The position numbers were made by a program, and so were the translations under genes. DNA of 64,000 nt from Halobaculum halobium (GTDB lineage: Archaea > Halobacteriota > Halobacteria > Halobacteriales > Haloferacaceae): the NCBI RefSeq assembly GCF_030127145.1, contig NZ_CP126158.1, positions 1,674,001-1,738,000 of the forward strand. The letters are read 5' to 3'. The notes under the pieces are model-generated. The model saw only the letters and a list, made by a program, of their open reading frames with translations. It made no database searches and was not told the origin of the DNA. Positions 30,461 to 39,990 of the stretch are shown here, piece after piece (the first letter of the stretch is position 1; each line of letters starts with the position of its first letter).

Positions 30461-31099
30461 GTGCACAGACGCGACGCGCTCCGCGCGGCCGGCGGGGTCG
30501 CGGCCGCGGGGCTGGGATCGCTGGCCGGCTGCGTCGTCGGCCGTCGTTCTCCCCCGCCGCTCGCAGACTCCTTCGAGGACGGGACCGACGCGTGGACGAC
30601 TGACGCCGCCATCGGGCCCGAGGTTCCCGTCGAGGAGTTCGGGTGGTCGATATCGCCGTCGACGGAGCGGGCGCACACCGGCGCCCGCAGCGTCGAGGTG
30701 TTCACCGAGGGCGACTACGACGACGGGATCGCCTGGTTGACCCGACCGATCGACACGAGCGGGATCGACGCCGACGTGCTCCGTGCGTCGGTTCACGCCT
30801 GGAGCGAGTCCGAGAGCTTCAACGTCCTCAGGAATCTCGCCGTCCGGATCGCCCCCGAGCCGCCCGCGGCCGAGGAGGACTTCCCGCCCCCGGAGACGGT
30901 TACGACCGCCGACTCGCCGACCGCGGTCGGGGGACTCAGACAGCCGCTCCACCGGGCTGCGGGGTGGGACGAGTACCGCTTCGCGTGGCGTCCGCGAGAC
31001 CTTCCCGACGAACTCTTCGTCTCGATCGGCGTCGCGGTCGTCTGGGAGGCGGACGCGATCCACTACATCGACGACGTGCGCGTGGAGGAAGTTCGGTAG
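30461..31099 (+). CDS. Lipoprotein, unknown
   Basis: 212 aa from GTG 30461 (GTG 30455 is also possible). The N terminus [20 protein letters not shown] ends in the lipobox LAGC and has twin arginines, pointing to Tat export and lipid anchoring. The rest looks like a beta-sandwich: a [13 protein letters not shown] opening and [13 protein letters not shown] close resemble carbohydrate-binding modules. A gattttt TATA-like element at about 30429-30435 supports the chosen start. Confidence 0.8.
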   Translation: MHRRDALRAAGGVAAAGLGSLAGCVVGRRSPPPLADSFEDGTDAWTTDAAIGPEVPVEEFGWSISPSTERAHTGARSVEVFTEGDYDDGIAWLTRPIDTSGIDADVLRASVHAWSESESFNVLRNLAVRIAPEPPAAEEDFPPPETVTTADSPTAVGGLRQPLHRAAGWDEYRFAWRPRDLPDELFVSIGVAVVWEADAIHYIDDVRVEEVR

Positions 31100-31130
31100 G
31101 TGAGCGCGCCCCGGCGGGGAGCCGTCCGGC

Positions 31131-31619
31131 TCACACCCCCGCGAGCGACCCCACCCCGGCGCCGAGGGCGGCCGCGAGCGCGCCGCCGAGCGCGACGCGC
31201 ACGGCCGTCTCCAGCACGTCGCCGCCGACGAGCCGGACGCGGAGGCTCCCGACGACCGCAAGCTCTGCGGCGACGAGCGCGACCGCGAGCGGGAACCCCC
31301 AGCTCGTCTCCGCGAGCACCACCAGCGACGGGAGCGCGCCGGCGAGGAACGCTCCGCCGCCGGCCAACCCCGCCCGGCGGACCGGGTCGTCGGCCGCTGA
31401 GAGCCCGCCGTCGTCGTCTCCCGCGGCAGCGAGGGCCGCGTACAGCGCGACGCCGATCGCCGCCGCGAGCCCCACGAGTCCGGCGGTCCAGCCGTCGACG
31501 GCGACGGCCGCAGCGAACAGCGGGGCGGGAACGACGACGGCGCCGGCGGTGAGTCCCGTCAGCGCCGGCTCGCTCACCCGATGCCGAACCGTCGTCTTCG
31601 TTCGTCCTCGGCCGCGCAT
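31131..31619 (-). CDS. Membrane protein, VIT/CCC1-like
   Basis: 162 aa with about five membrane helices. The C-terminal ETAVRVALGGALAAALGAGVG resembles the end of VIT1/CCC1 iron and manganese carriers, but the metal-binding middle domain of that family is absent, so the link is tentative. A gtttatttt TATA-like element about 27 nt before ATG 31619 supports this start. Confidence 0.7.
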   Translation of the reverse strand: MRGRGRTKTTVRHRVSEPALTGLTAGAVVVPAPLFAAAVAVDGWTAGLVGLAAAIGVALYAALAAAGDDDGGLSAADDPVRRAGLAGGGAFLAGALPSLVVLAETSWGFPLAVALVAAELAVVGSLRVRLVGGDVLETAVRVALGGALAAALGAGVGSLAGV

Positions 31620-31748
31620 TCGCACTGGATTTACTGGCAGACAAAATAAACCCGCCGCCCGCGCCGGTGGCACGCCGCCTCCGCGGCGGTGCGAGGGCGA
31701 GTGCCAACGCGGCGAAACCGGCTTACCGTCCGCGCTCGGAACGCGGTC

Positions 31749-32867
31749 ATGGACCTCGTCGGCGTCGCAGTCTCCGCGGGCGTTCTCGCGGTCGCGGACT
31801 TCCGCTCAGTCCTCGTGGAGCTCCTCCCGCTCGTCGCCGACGCGTTGGCCCGCGTCGCCCGCATCGCGGTCCTCATCGCCGTCGGGGTGTTCCTCGCGAA
31901 CGTCGCCGTCGAGTTCGGCATCGTCGAGCGGATCGCGGGATTCTCGCGGTACCTCACCGGACCGGCGAACCTCCCGGACGAGGCCGGCACCGCAATCGTC
32001 ACGACCGCGGCGTCGACGACGGCGGGCTACGGGATGCTCGCGGACTTCCGCGAGTCCGGCCGGCTGTCGGACCGGGCGACGATGGTCGCCGTCGTCATCA
32101 ACACGTTCTTCGGCTTCGTGCAGCACTTGTTCACCTTCTACGTCCCGGTCATCATTCCGATCCTCGGCCGGGAAACCGGAGTGCTGTACGTCGGCACCCG
32201 CGGTGCGATCGCGCTCGCGATCACCCTGACGGGCGTGGTCGCCGGCGCGCTGCTGTTGCGCGGGGAAGCGAGTTCCCGGCCGGCTCCCGAGACGCTCCGG
32301 GAAGCGACGGACGGCGGGGCGTCCGGTGAGGCGGCAGACGAGGGAGCGGACCGACCGGCGGACGCGACATCCGGCGAGAGGGCGGACGCGACGCCCGGCG
32401 AGACGGACGACGGGGCGTCGTTGCGCGAGCGCGCCGAGTCGGCCGCCGACTCGACGTGGTCGACGCTGCGACGGATCGTGCCGCGCCTCGCGCTCGTGTA
32501 CGTGCTCGTGACGGTGCTCGTGGCCCGCGTGGACCTCCAGGCGCTGTCGAGCGAGGTCGCCGGCCCGTTCGCCGAGGTCGTCGGGTTGCCGGCGGCGGTC
32601 GTGCCCGCGATCGTGATCTTCGTGTTCGACACGACGGCGGGGGCGGCGGCGTTCGCGCCGCTGATCGGCTCGACGTTGACGCCCGAGCAGGCGGTCGCGG
32701 GGATGCTGCTCGGCGGGATCGTCTCGTTCGCGTTCTCGACGTTCAAGCGGTCGATCCCGTTCCAGTACGGGGTCTGGGGCCCGGAGTTCGGCTCGAAGGT
32801 GATCGCGGTGAACACCGGTCTGAAGATCGTGTTCATCTCGATCGCGCTGGTCGTGTTCCTCGCGTGA
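31749..32867 (+). CDS. Nucleoside-recognition (Gate) domain membrane protein
   Basis: 372 aa in two membrane halves joined by a long acidic linker (about residues 180-245). Each half holds a Gate-type stretch: GTAIVTTAASTTAGYGMLAD in the first and DTTAGAAAFAPLIGSTLTPE in the second. Such proteins relate to nucleoside transporters and spore maturation proteins; the solute is unknown. It lies just before the SAH/MTA deaminase, which could hint at nucleoside transport. Confidence 0.82.
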   Translation: MDLVGVAVSAGVLAVADFRSVLVELLPLVADALARVARIAVLIAVGVFLANVAVEFGIVERIAGFSRYLTGPANLPDEAGTAIVTTAASTTAGYGMLADFRESGRLSDRATMVAVVINTFFGFVQHLFTFYVPVIIPILGRETGVLYVGTRGAIALAITLTGVVAGALLLRGEASSRPAPETLREATDGGASGEAADEGADRPADATSGERADATPGETDDGASLRERAESAADSTWSTLRRIVPRLALVYVLVTVLVARVDLQALSSEVAGPFAEVVGLPAAVVPAIVIFVFDTTAGAAAFAPLIGSTLTPEQAVAGMLLGGIVSFAFSTFKRSIPFQYGVWGPEFGSKVIAVNTGLKIVFISIALVVFLA

Positions 32868-32942
32868 ACGCCTCCGTCGCCGGCCGCGTACCCTCCGGGA
32901 GAACCCGACGGATTGACTAGCCGCCGACCGCCACTCACACCC

Positions 32943-34244
32943 ATGACCGACACACTCGCCGTTACCGACGGGCGCGTGCTCACGCCCGAGTTCGACGTCG
33001 TCCGCGCGGACGTGCTGATCGACGCCGACGCGGGCGAGATACTCGACGTGGCGCCCGACCTCGCGGGCGACGCCGACGAGACGCTCGACGCGACAGACTC
33101 GCTCGTCATGCCGGGGCTCGTGAACGCCCACGGCCACGCGACGATGACGCTGCTGCGCGGCTACGCCGACGACAAGAACCTCGAAGACTGGCTCCGGGAG
33201 GACATCTGGCCCGCAGAGGCGGAGCTGACGGCCGACGACGTGGCCGTGGGTACTCGACTGGCGGCCGTCGAGTTGATCCGGAGCGGAACCACCGCGTTCG
33301 CTGACATGTACTTCCACGTCGGCGAGGTCGTCGAGGCGGTCCGCGAGGCCGGCCTCCGCGCCCGCGTCGGCCACGGCGTCGTCACCGTCGGCAAGGATGA
33401 GGCGGCCGCCCGCGACGACTTCGCCGAGTCGGTCGCCGTCGCCGAGGAGTACGACGGCGCCGCCGACGGTCGGATCCGGACGGCGGTGATGCCCCACGCG
33501 CCCCACACCGTCGGCACGGAGTTCTTCGAGGAGTTCGTCCCGCGGGTCCGCGAGGCGGGGGTCCCGCTGCACTTCCACCTGAACGAGACCGAGACGTACC
33601 TCGAGGAGATCGACGCCGAGGCGGGGGTCCGGCCGACCGAGTACGCCGACGACCTCGGCCTGCTGGCCGACGACACCTTCGTCGCCCACGGCGTCCACCT
33701 CGACGCCTCAGAGATCGGGACGCTCGCCGATCGAGACACGAGCGTCGTCCACTGCCCGGCCTCGAACATGAAGCTCGCCTCCGGGATGGCGCCCGTACAG
33801 GATCTGCTCGACGCGGGCGTGAACGTCGCGCTCGGCACCGACGGCGCCGCCTCGAACAACGACCTCGACCTCTTCGACGAACTGCGCGACGCCGCGATGA
33901 TCGGCAAGCTCGCCGCGGACGACGCCGCGGCTGTCGACGCCGAGACCGCCGTCCGGATGGCGACCGAGGGCGGGGCCAAAGCCTTGGGCTTCGACTCGGG
34001 GCGAATCGAGGCGGGCGCGAACGCCGACCTCGCGGTGGTCGACCTCGACGCCGTCCACCTGACGCCCGAGCACGACCTCGTCTCGCACCTCGCGTACGCC
34101 GCCCGCGGCAGCGACGTGCGACACACGGTCTGTGACGGCGAGGTGCTGATGCGCGACCGCGAGGTGCTCGCGTTCGACGAGGCCGACGTGCGTGAGCGGG
34201 CACAGGAGCACGCGGCGGCGCTCGTCGCACGCGCCGAGGAATAG
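32943..34244 (+). CDS. mtaD: 5'-methylthioadenosine/S-adenosylhomocysteine deaminase
   Basis: 433 aa amidohydrolase that deaminates MTA, SAH or related adenosines. Zinc ligands: HGH at 63-65, a His in HFHLNET near 207, a His in VAHGVHLD, and the Asp in GTDGAASNND. The next gene is SAH hydrolase, so both act on the by-product of SAM-dependent methylation. Some relatives act on 5'-deoxyadenosine, so the true substrate is not settled by sequence. Confidence 0.92.
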   Translation: MTDTLAVTDGRVLTPEFDVVRADVLIDADAGEILDVAPDLAGDADETLDATDSLVMPGLVNAHGHATMTLLRGYADDKNLEDWLREDIWPAEAELTADDVAVGTRLAAVELIRSGTTAFADMYFHVGEVVEAVREAGLRARVGHGVVTVGKDEAAARDDFAESVAVAEEYDGAADGRIRTAVMPHAPHTVGTEFFEEFVPRVREAGVPLHFHLNETETYLEEIDAEAGVRPTEYADDLGLLADDTFVAHGVHLDASEIGTLADRDTSVVHCPASNMKLASGMAPVQDLLDAGVNVALGTDGAASNNDLDLFDELRDAAMIGKLAADDAAAVDAETAVRMATEGGAKALGFDSGRIEAGANADLAVVDLDAVHLTPEHDLVSHLAYAARGSDVRHTVCDGEVLMRDREVLAFDEADVRERAQEHAAALVARAEE

Positions 34245-34292
34245 TCGCCTTCGCGGCTCCGCTTCCCCGCCCGAAGCGGGTCGACTCCGGCG

Positions 34293-34302
34293 GGATTATA
34301 CC
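34293..34302 (+). promoter_or_regulatory. TATA box of ahcY
   Basis: gattatacc about 27 nt before the ATG at 34325; ahcY therefore seems to have its own leaderless promoter although it follows mtaD by only 80 bp. Confidence 0.65.
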
Positions 34303-34324
34303 GTCCCCAGCCGACCCATCGTGT

Positions 34325-35614
34325 ATGAGCACACAGTCGTACGCACCGGTCACCCAGCATCTCGACGATCCCGAGTCGGCCCGCGAGGAGGGTCGCCGCA
34401 AGATGGACTGGGCGCTTCAGCACATGCCCATCCTCTCGCACCTCCGCGAGGAGTTCGAGGAGAGTCAGCCGTTCGCCGGCCAGACGATCGGCATGGCGAT
34501 GCACGTCGAGGCGAAAACCGCGAACCTCGTCGAGCTGCTCGCCGACGGCGGCGCGGAGGTCGCCATCACCGGCTGCAACCCGCTCTCGACGCACGACGAC
34601 GTGAGCGCCGCGCTTGACGCCCACGAGAACATCACCTCCTACGCCGTCCGCGGCGTCGGCGACGAGGACTACTACGCCGCCATCGAGTCGGTCATCGCGC
34701 ACGAGCCCACCGTCACCGTCGACGACGGCATGGACATGGTCGCGGCGATCCACGAGGACTACCCCGAACTCATCGACTCCATCGTCGGCGGCGCCGAGGA
34801 GACCACCACCGGCGTCCACCGCCTGCGTGCGATGGACGCCGACGGCGAGCTGAACTACCCCGTGTTCGCCGTCAACGACACGCCGATGAAGCGGCTGTTC
34901 GACAACGTCCACGGCACCGGCGAGTCGTCGCTCGCGACCATCGCGATGACGACGAACCTCTCGTTTGCCGGCAAGGACGTCGTCGTCGGCGGCTTCGGCT
35001 ACTGCGGGAAGGGCGTCGCCAAGAAGGCGGCCGGCCAGAACGCGAACGTCATCGTCTGTGAGGTCGACTCCCGCAAGGCGCTGGAGGCCCACATGGAGGG
35101 GTACGACGTGATGCCGATGAGTGAGGCCGCAAAGCAGGGCGACGTGTTCATCACGACGACGGGCAACCGCGACGTGATCACCGAGGAGCACTTCGAGGTC
35201 ATGCAGGATGGCGTCCTGCTGGCCAACGCGGGCCACTTCGACGTGGAGATCAACCTCGACCAGCTCGACGACATGGCCGTCGACCGCTACGAGGCACGCG
35301 ACGGCGTCGAGGCCTACGAGATGGCAGACGGCCGTCGGCTGAACGTCCTCGCGGAGGGCCGCCTCGTCAACCTCGCGGCGCCCATCGCGCTGGGCCACCC
35401 GGTCGAGGTCATGGACCAGTCGTTCGGCGTGCAGGCCGTCTGCGTGCGAGAACTCGTGGAGAACGGCGAGGAGTACGACGCCGGCGTCCACGAGGTGCCC
35501 GACGAACTCGACCGCGAGGTCGCCGAGGTGAAACTGGCCGCCGAGGGCGTCGAGTTCGACGCGCTCAGCGACGAGCAGCGAGAGTACATGGGCTCGTGGC
35601 AACACGGGACCTGA
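34325..35614 (+). CDS. ahcY: S-adenosylhomocysteine hydrolase
   Basis: 429 aa, NAD-dependent, splits SAH into adenosine and homocysteine. The NAD-binding segment GGFGYCGKGVA lies near residues 222-232, substrate parts include EAKTANL and NDTPMKRLFDN, and HPVEVMDQSF is near the end. Length agrees with the archaeal/bacterial enzyme. It follows mtaD and completes the SAM salvage pair. Confidence 0.97.
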   Translation: MSTQSYAPVTQHLDDPESAREEGRRKMDWALQHMPILSHLREEFEESQPFAGQTIGMAMHVEAKTANLVELLADGGAEVAITGCNPLSTHDDVSAALDAHENITSYAVRGVGDEDYYAAIESVIAHEPTVTVDDGMDMVAAIHEDYPELIDSIVGGAEETTTGVHRLRAMDADGELNYPVFAVNDTPMKRLFDNVHGTGESSLATIAMTTNLSFAGKDVVVGGFGYCGKGVAKKAAGQNANVIVCEVDSRKALEAHMEGYDVMPMSEAAKQGDVFITTTGNRDVITEEHFEVMQDGVLLANAGHFDVEINLDQLDDMAVDRYEARDGVEAYEMADGRRLNVLAEGRLVNLAAPIALGHPVEVMDQSFGVQAVCVRELVENGEEYDAGVHEVPDELDREVAEVKLAAEGVEFDALSDEQREYMGSWQHGT

Positions 35615-35662
35615 GGGAGCCGATTCGGCGATCCCCTCGCCCGTCGCGAGTCGTCTCGCTCG

Positions 35663-36556
35663 TCACTCGGACTCCCCGACGTCGTCGGCCCACTTCGCGG
35701 GGAGCACGCGCAGCAGGCCGTCGGCCGAGAGGTCGTCGGTCGTGACGAACTGGATGTCGTCGCCGCCGGCGACGGCAGTGCCGCCGCCGGCCACCTCGTC
35801 CCAGTGGTCGAGTACGGCGTCGGGGATCGGGAGTTCGCGGACGTCCTCGCCGATCTGGCTGCTGGCGACGTACCGCATCCCGTCGCGGTCCTGAATGGCG
35901 TCGTAGTTCCGGGAGACCACGACCGCGTCGTCGTCCGCTCGGATCCCCCAGAACGCCTCCGCAGAGTGTGACAGGAACCCCCGATTGAACGCCCGCTGTG
36001 GCGCCGGGACCTCCCGGCTCTGCCTGTCGAAGGCCGCCTCGCCCAGTCGTTCGACCTCCTCGGGTTCGACGCCCTCCGCCGCCACCTCGCCGGTGTCCCC
36101 CGCGCCCGTCGCCGCCCCGTCGCTCGTTCCGTCCGTGTCGCCGACGGCTCCCGTTTCACGCTCGATTTCCTCCGTCACGGGTTCGGTGTCGCCGACCTCG
36201 CGCCGATCGACCGCCGCCGACTCGGCGTCGGTGTCGGACTCGGACGCGGGTTCGGCCCCCGATCCCACGTCCTCGGGGTTCGGGGACGTGTCCGCGGCGT
36301 CCGTCTCCGTGTCGCCGCTTCGGGACCGCCGGGCGAGTGCGGTCGCCAGGAGCGCGGCGCCGACGGCGAGCCCGGCGAGTCCGCGCCCCCGGTTCCCGCG
36401 CCGGAACGCTCGGAGGCCCGCGAGGAGGCCCGCCGCGCCCACGACCGCCATCGCAGTCCCCGCCGAGAGTGGCTCGCCGGCGCGGCTCGCAACGTCCCGC
36501 GAGGGTTCGTCGTTCGACTCCCGCTCGGATCGCGTGTCGGTATCGACAGAGTTCAC
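35663..36556 (-). CDS. Membrane-anchored acidic protein, unknown
   Basis: 297 aa from GTG 36556 (GTG 36580 also possible). A short hydrophilic N terminus leads into two hydrophobic segments (about 35-75), then a disordered acidic Asp/Thr/Glu linker (about 80-165) and a folded C-terminal domain. I do not recognise it. A TATA-like gaataagat at about 36595-36603 fits the later start. Confidence 0.7.
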   Translation of the reverse strand: MNSVDTDTRSERESNDEPSRDVASRAGEPLSAGTAMAVVGAAGLLAGLRAFRRGNRGRGLAGLAVGAALLATALARRSRSGDTETDAADTSPNPEDVGSGAEPASESDTDAESAAVDRREVGDTEPVTEEIERETGAVGDTDGTSDGAATGAGDTGEVAAEGVEPEEVERLGEAAFDRQSREVPAPQRAFNRGFLSHSAEAFWGIRADDDAVVVSRNYDAIQDRDGMRYVASSQIGEDVRELPIPDAVLDHWDEVAGGGTAVAGGDDIQFVTTDDLSADGLLRVLPAKWADDVGESE

Positions 36557-36668
36557 ACCGGACCGTCGGTTGCGACGCACAAATCCGCACTTTCATCTTA
36601 TTCACCTGAAACGTCTGCTCCGATCGGCTCGGTGCGCGCTCGACTGTCCTGGCCGTTTCAACCACGTC

Positions 36669-37229
36669 TCACAGCGATACCCGCGCCCGCGTCCCGTACT
36701 CGGGACCGTCGCTCGTCAGCGTCGACTCGGTGAGGCGGATCTCCTTCACCTCGAACCGTCCCACTGTCGGGTCCTCGTTCAGGTACTCCAGCACCCGTCC
36801 CTTCCCGCGGGCGTCGTCCATTCGCGCGAGGGTGAAATGCGGCGTGAACTCGTGGTCGGCCTCGTCGAACCCGAGCGAGACCGTCTCGCGCTCGACCGTC
36901 TCGGCGAGCCGGGTCAACTCGGCGGCGCCGGGGCCCTCGCGAACGCCGACCCAGATCACGCTGACGTAGTCGGTCGACGGAAAGACGCCCAGCCCGCCCA
37001 CCTCGAGTTCGAAGGCGCCCACGTCCGCGTTCGCAACGGCGGCCTCCAGCGCCTCGGTCACGTCGCCGACGCGTGCCTCGTCGGTGTCGCCGAGGAACTT
37101 CAGTGTGCAGTGGGCCTGCTCGGGATCGGTGACCCGGAGGCTCTCGATATCACGAAGCGGGTCCTGTACGGCGGCGAACGCGTCCGCGAGCCGGTCGGGG
37201 AGGTCGACCGAGACGAACAGTCGCGGCAT
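36669..37229 (-). CDS. thpR: RNA 2',3'-cyclic phosphodiesterase
   Basis: 186 aa 2H-phosphoesterase. The two catalytic HxT motifs are HCTL (residues 40-43) and HFTL (131-134). It opens 2',3'-cyclic phosphate ends on RNA. ATG 37229 gives the standard MPRLFVSVDLP opening. It is divergent from the TPR gene. Confidence 0.94.
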   Translation of the reverse strand: MPRLFVSVDLPDRLADAFAAVQDPLRDIESLRVTDPEQAHCTLKFLGDTDEARVGDVTEALEAAVANADVGAFELEVGGLGVFPSTDYVSVIWVGVREGPGAAELTRLAETVERETVSLGFDEADHEFTPHFTLARMDDARGKGRVLEYLNEDPTVGRFEVKEIRLTESTLTSDGPEYGTRARVSL

Positions 37230-37321
37230 ACGGGGACTTCGTCGGCGCGGAGGAAAAACCGCGGCGACTCTTCGAGTCGCACGCGCAACATACATCCGTC
37301 CACACGGCCGAACTCGTGGTA

Positions 37322-38248
37322 ATGAGCGACGACGAGCCAGAACGACCGCCGCACAAGTTCTCCGAGGGTCAGGGACTCAACGAGGACTACGAGGAGTTCA
37401 CGCTCGACCCGGAGGAACTGCAAGCAGACCCCTCACAGGTCGATCCCGTCGACACGCGGGTGCTCGCGGACCTGCTCGACGAGCGCAACATCCCGAAGGA
37501 CCGCGTCGACGTGGAGAGCCTGATGGACGTGGGACTGTCCTACATCGGGATCAACCGCTTCGAGGAGGCGACCGAGACGTTCGAGCGCGCCGCCCAGTTC
37601 GCCGAGGACGACTCTCTCGAAGAACAGGAGGCGTGGGTGAACAAGGGCGTCGCCCACGCCCAGCTCGAGGAGTGGGACGAGGCGATCGGCGCGTACCGGG
37701 AGGCGCTGCGCATCGACGACGACTCCGAGCACGCCGCAAGCGCCGAGACGAACCTCGCGTACGCACTCCACGAGAACGGGCAGGGGGAGCAGGCGCTCGA
37801 ACACGCCGAGAAGGCCGTCGAGATCGACCCGCGCTTCCCGCAGGCGTGGTACAACCGCGGGTTCTTCCTCGTCGAGCGCGGCCTGCTGGAGGACGCCGTT
37901 ACCGCCTTCGACAACGCGATCCGGCTGGGCATGCGCAACGCCGAGGTGCTCGAGGAGAAGGCGCGCGCGCTCGACGAACTCGGCCGCGAGGACGAGGCCG
38001 AACAGGCCGCCGAGCGCGCCGAGGAGATCCGCGAGGAGGCCGAACAGCAGATGGTCGAAGAGCACGGTGAGGGCGGCGCGATGGGCGGTGCCGGCGAAAT
38101 GGGTGCCGGCGGAGCGGGCGGCGCGCCCGGGGCCTCGGCGGCCGCGACGGCGACGATGATCTCGACCTCGGAGGCCTGTAGATGCGCGACGACGCCGGGG
38201 ACGGTCCCGACGCGGACCTCGGCGAAGACGGCGGGGCGGACTACCTGA
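37322..38248 (+). CDS. TPR-repeat protein with 3' frameshift
   Basis: As read it has 308 aa: an acidic N terminus, then about four tetratricopeptide repeats (about 60-225, such as AWVNKGVAHAQLEEWDEAIG and AWYNRGFFLVERGLLEDAV), then a Gly/Ala tail. After about 38120 the frame gives non-halophilic residues (TMISTSEACRC) and runs 67 bp into the next gene. The next frame instead gives DGDDDLDLGGL and stops at TAG 38179-38181, directly touching the ATG of DUF424. A one-base loss in the GC-rich stretch 38105-38150 explains this. Probably a protein scaffold. Confidence 0.8.
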   Translation: MSDDEPERPPHKFSEGQGLNEDYEEFTLDPEELQADPSQVDPVDTRVLADLLDERNIPKDRVDVESLMDVGLSYIGINRFEEATETFERAAQFAEDDSLEEQEAWVNKGVAHAQLEEWDEAIGAYREALRIDDDSEHAASAETNLAYALHENGQGEQALEHAEKAVEIDPRFPQAWYNRGFFLVERGLLEDAVTAFDNAIRLGMRNAEVLEEKARALDELGREDEAEQAAERAEEIREEAEQQMVEEHGEGGAMGGAGEMGAGGAGGAPGASAAATATMISTSEACRCATTPGTVPTRTSAKTAGRTT

Positions 38249-38541
38249 TCACGCGCCGTGAGACGCCCGAGGGGACGCTCGTCGCTGTGTGCGACGCCGC
38301 TGTCCTCGGCGAGACGTTCGAGGGCGACGGCGTCTCGCTGGACGTGACTGAGGAGTTCTACGGCGGCGACGAGGCCGATCCGGCCGACGCGGACGCCGTT
38401 GTTCAGGCACTGTACGACGCCGACACCGCGAACCTCGTCGGCGAGGGCTGCGTCGGCACCGCCGTCGACGCCGGCGTCATCGACGCCGACCGCGTGTTGA
38501 CGGTCGGCGACACCCTGCACGCGCAGTTGCTGTGGCTGTAA
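38182..38541 (+). CDS. DUF424 protein
   Basis: 119 aa. The end NLVGEGCVGTAVDAGVIDAD followed by HAQLLWL is typical of DUF424, a small archaeal family of unknown role often linked with translation genes. ATG 38182 directly follows the TAG of the corrected TPR frame. The N-terminal 20 residues are an acidic extension. Confidence 0.88.
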   Translation: MRDDAGDGPDADLGEDGGADYLITRRETPEGTLVAVCDAAVLGETFEGDGVSLDVTEEFYGGDEADPADADAVVQALYDADTANLVGEGCVGTAVDAGVIDADRVLTVGDTLHAQLLWL

Positions 38542-38656
38542 GCGCCCGGATCCCGACCGCGACGGGACGCGGTTCCGGCGGAGCGTGCCCGGTTTCAGTT
38601 ACGGTTCTCCCGGCTGACCGAAGGGATGTTACCCCTCCGACCCCTCATACCGGGTA

Positions 38657-39940
38657 ATGGAAGCGCCTGAGCAGGAACCGTACCCGCTCGACGTCGAGGC
38701 CGTCCGCGCCGACTTCCCCATCCTCCAGCGGAAGGTGGGCGGCGACGTGACCGTCCCCGGCGAGGGCGAGGGCGACACGACGCCGCTCGTGTACCTCGAC
38801 AACGCGGCCACGAGCCACACGCCCGATCAGGTCGTCGACGCGATCGCGGACTACTACCGCTCGTACAACTCGAACGTCCACCGCGGGATCCACCAGTTGA
38901 GCCAGGAGGCGAGCACCGCATACGAACACGCCCACGACCGCGTGGCGGAGTTCATCGGCGCTGAGGGCCGCGAGGAGGTCGTCTTCACGAAGAACACCAC
39001 CGAGGCGGAGAACCTCGTCGCCTACGCGTGGGGCCTGAACGAACTCGGTCCCGAGGACAACGTCGTGCTCACCGAGATGGAACACCACGCCTCGCTGGTC
39101 ACGTGGCAGCAGATCGGCAAGAAGACCGGGGCGGACGTGCGCTTCGTCCGCGTCGACGAGGACGGCCGCCTCGACATGGATCACGCCCGCGAGCTCGTCG
39201 ACGACGACACCGCGATGGCGAACGTCGTCCACGTCTCGAACACGCTCGGAACGGTCAATCCGGTCGCCGAGTTCGCCGATCTGGTCCACGACCACGACGG
39301 GCTGATCTTCGTCGACGGCGCGCAGTCGGTGCCGCACATGCCCGTCGACGTGGCGGAGATCGACGCCGACTTCTTCGCCTTCTCGGGACACAAGATGTGC
39401 GGCCCGACGGGAATCGGCGTGCTGTACGGCAAAGAGCACCTCTTGGAGGAGATGCAGCCGTACCTCTACGGCGGCGAGATGATCCGCAGGGTCACCTACG
39501 AGGACTCCGAGTGGGAAGATCTCCCGTGGAAGTTCGAGGCGGGCACGCCCGTCATCGCGCAGGGGATCGCCCTCCACGCGGCGATCGACTACCTCGAGGA
39601 CCTGGGAATGGAGAACGTTCACGCCCACGAGCAACTGCTGGCGGAGTACGCCTACGACCGCCTGACGGAGTACGACGACGTGGACATCTACGGCCCCCCC
39701 GGCGACGACCGCGCCGGCCTCGTGGCGTTCAACCTCGACGGCGTCCACGCCCACGACCTCTCCAGCATCCTCAACGACCACGCCGTCGCGGTCCGCGCCG
39801 GCGACCACTGCACCCAGCCGCTGCACGACAAGCTCGGGATCGCGGCGTCGGCCCGCGCGAGTTTCTACGTCTACAACACGCGCGAGGAGATCGACAAACT
39901 GGTCGAGGCGGTCGACGACGCGCGCCAACTGTTCGCGTAG
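38657..39940 (+). CDS. sufS: Cysteine desulfurase SufS
   Basis: 427 aa PLP enzyme that takes sulfur from cysteine for Fe-S cluster assembly. The PLP lysine is K246 in FSGHKMCGPTG and the persulfide cysteine is C385 in GDHCTQP. An insert at about residues 30-45 (GGDVTVPGEGEGD) is specific to this branch. A gatgttacc TATA-like element about 28 nt upstream suggests leaderless start. sufU lies 512 bp downstream with a winged-helix gene between. Confidence 0.96.
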   Translation: MEAPEQEPYPLDVEAVRADFPILQRKVGGDVTVPGEGEGDTTPLVYLDNAATSHTPDQVVDAIADYYRSYNSNVHRGIHQLSQEASTAYEHAHDRVAEFIGAEGREEVVFTKNTTEAENLVAYAWGLNELGPEDNVVLTEMEHHASLVTWQQIGKKTGADVRFVRVDEDGRLDMDHARELVDDDTAMANVVHVSNTLGTVNPVAEFADLVHDHDGLIFVDGAQSVPHMPVDVAEIDADFFAFSGHKMCGPTGIGVLYGKEHLLEEMQPYLYGGEMIRRVTYEDSEWEDLPWKFEAGTPVIAQGIALHAAIDYLEDLGMENVHAHEQLLAEYAYDRLTEYDDVDIYGPPGDDRAGLVAFNLDGVHAHDLSSILNDHAVAVRAGDHCTQPLHDKLGIAASARASFYVYNTREEIDKLVEAVDDARQLFA

Positions 39941-39990
39941 CGATCGCGCTCGGCGAGATCTATATATTCGCCACCCGCCAGAGAGCCGGT

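Noticed and set aside
33161-35605. An 814-codon minus-strand frame
   Set aside because: It lies opposite mtaD and ahcY, both certain genes, and turns Ser/Arg-rich halfway.
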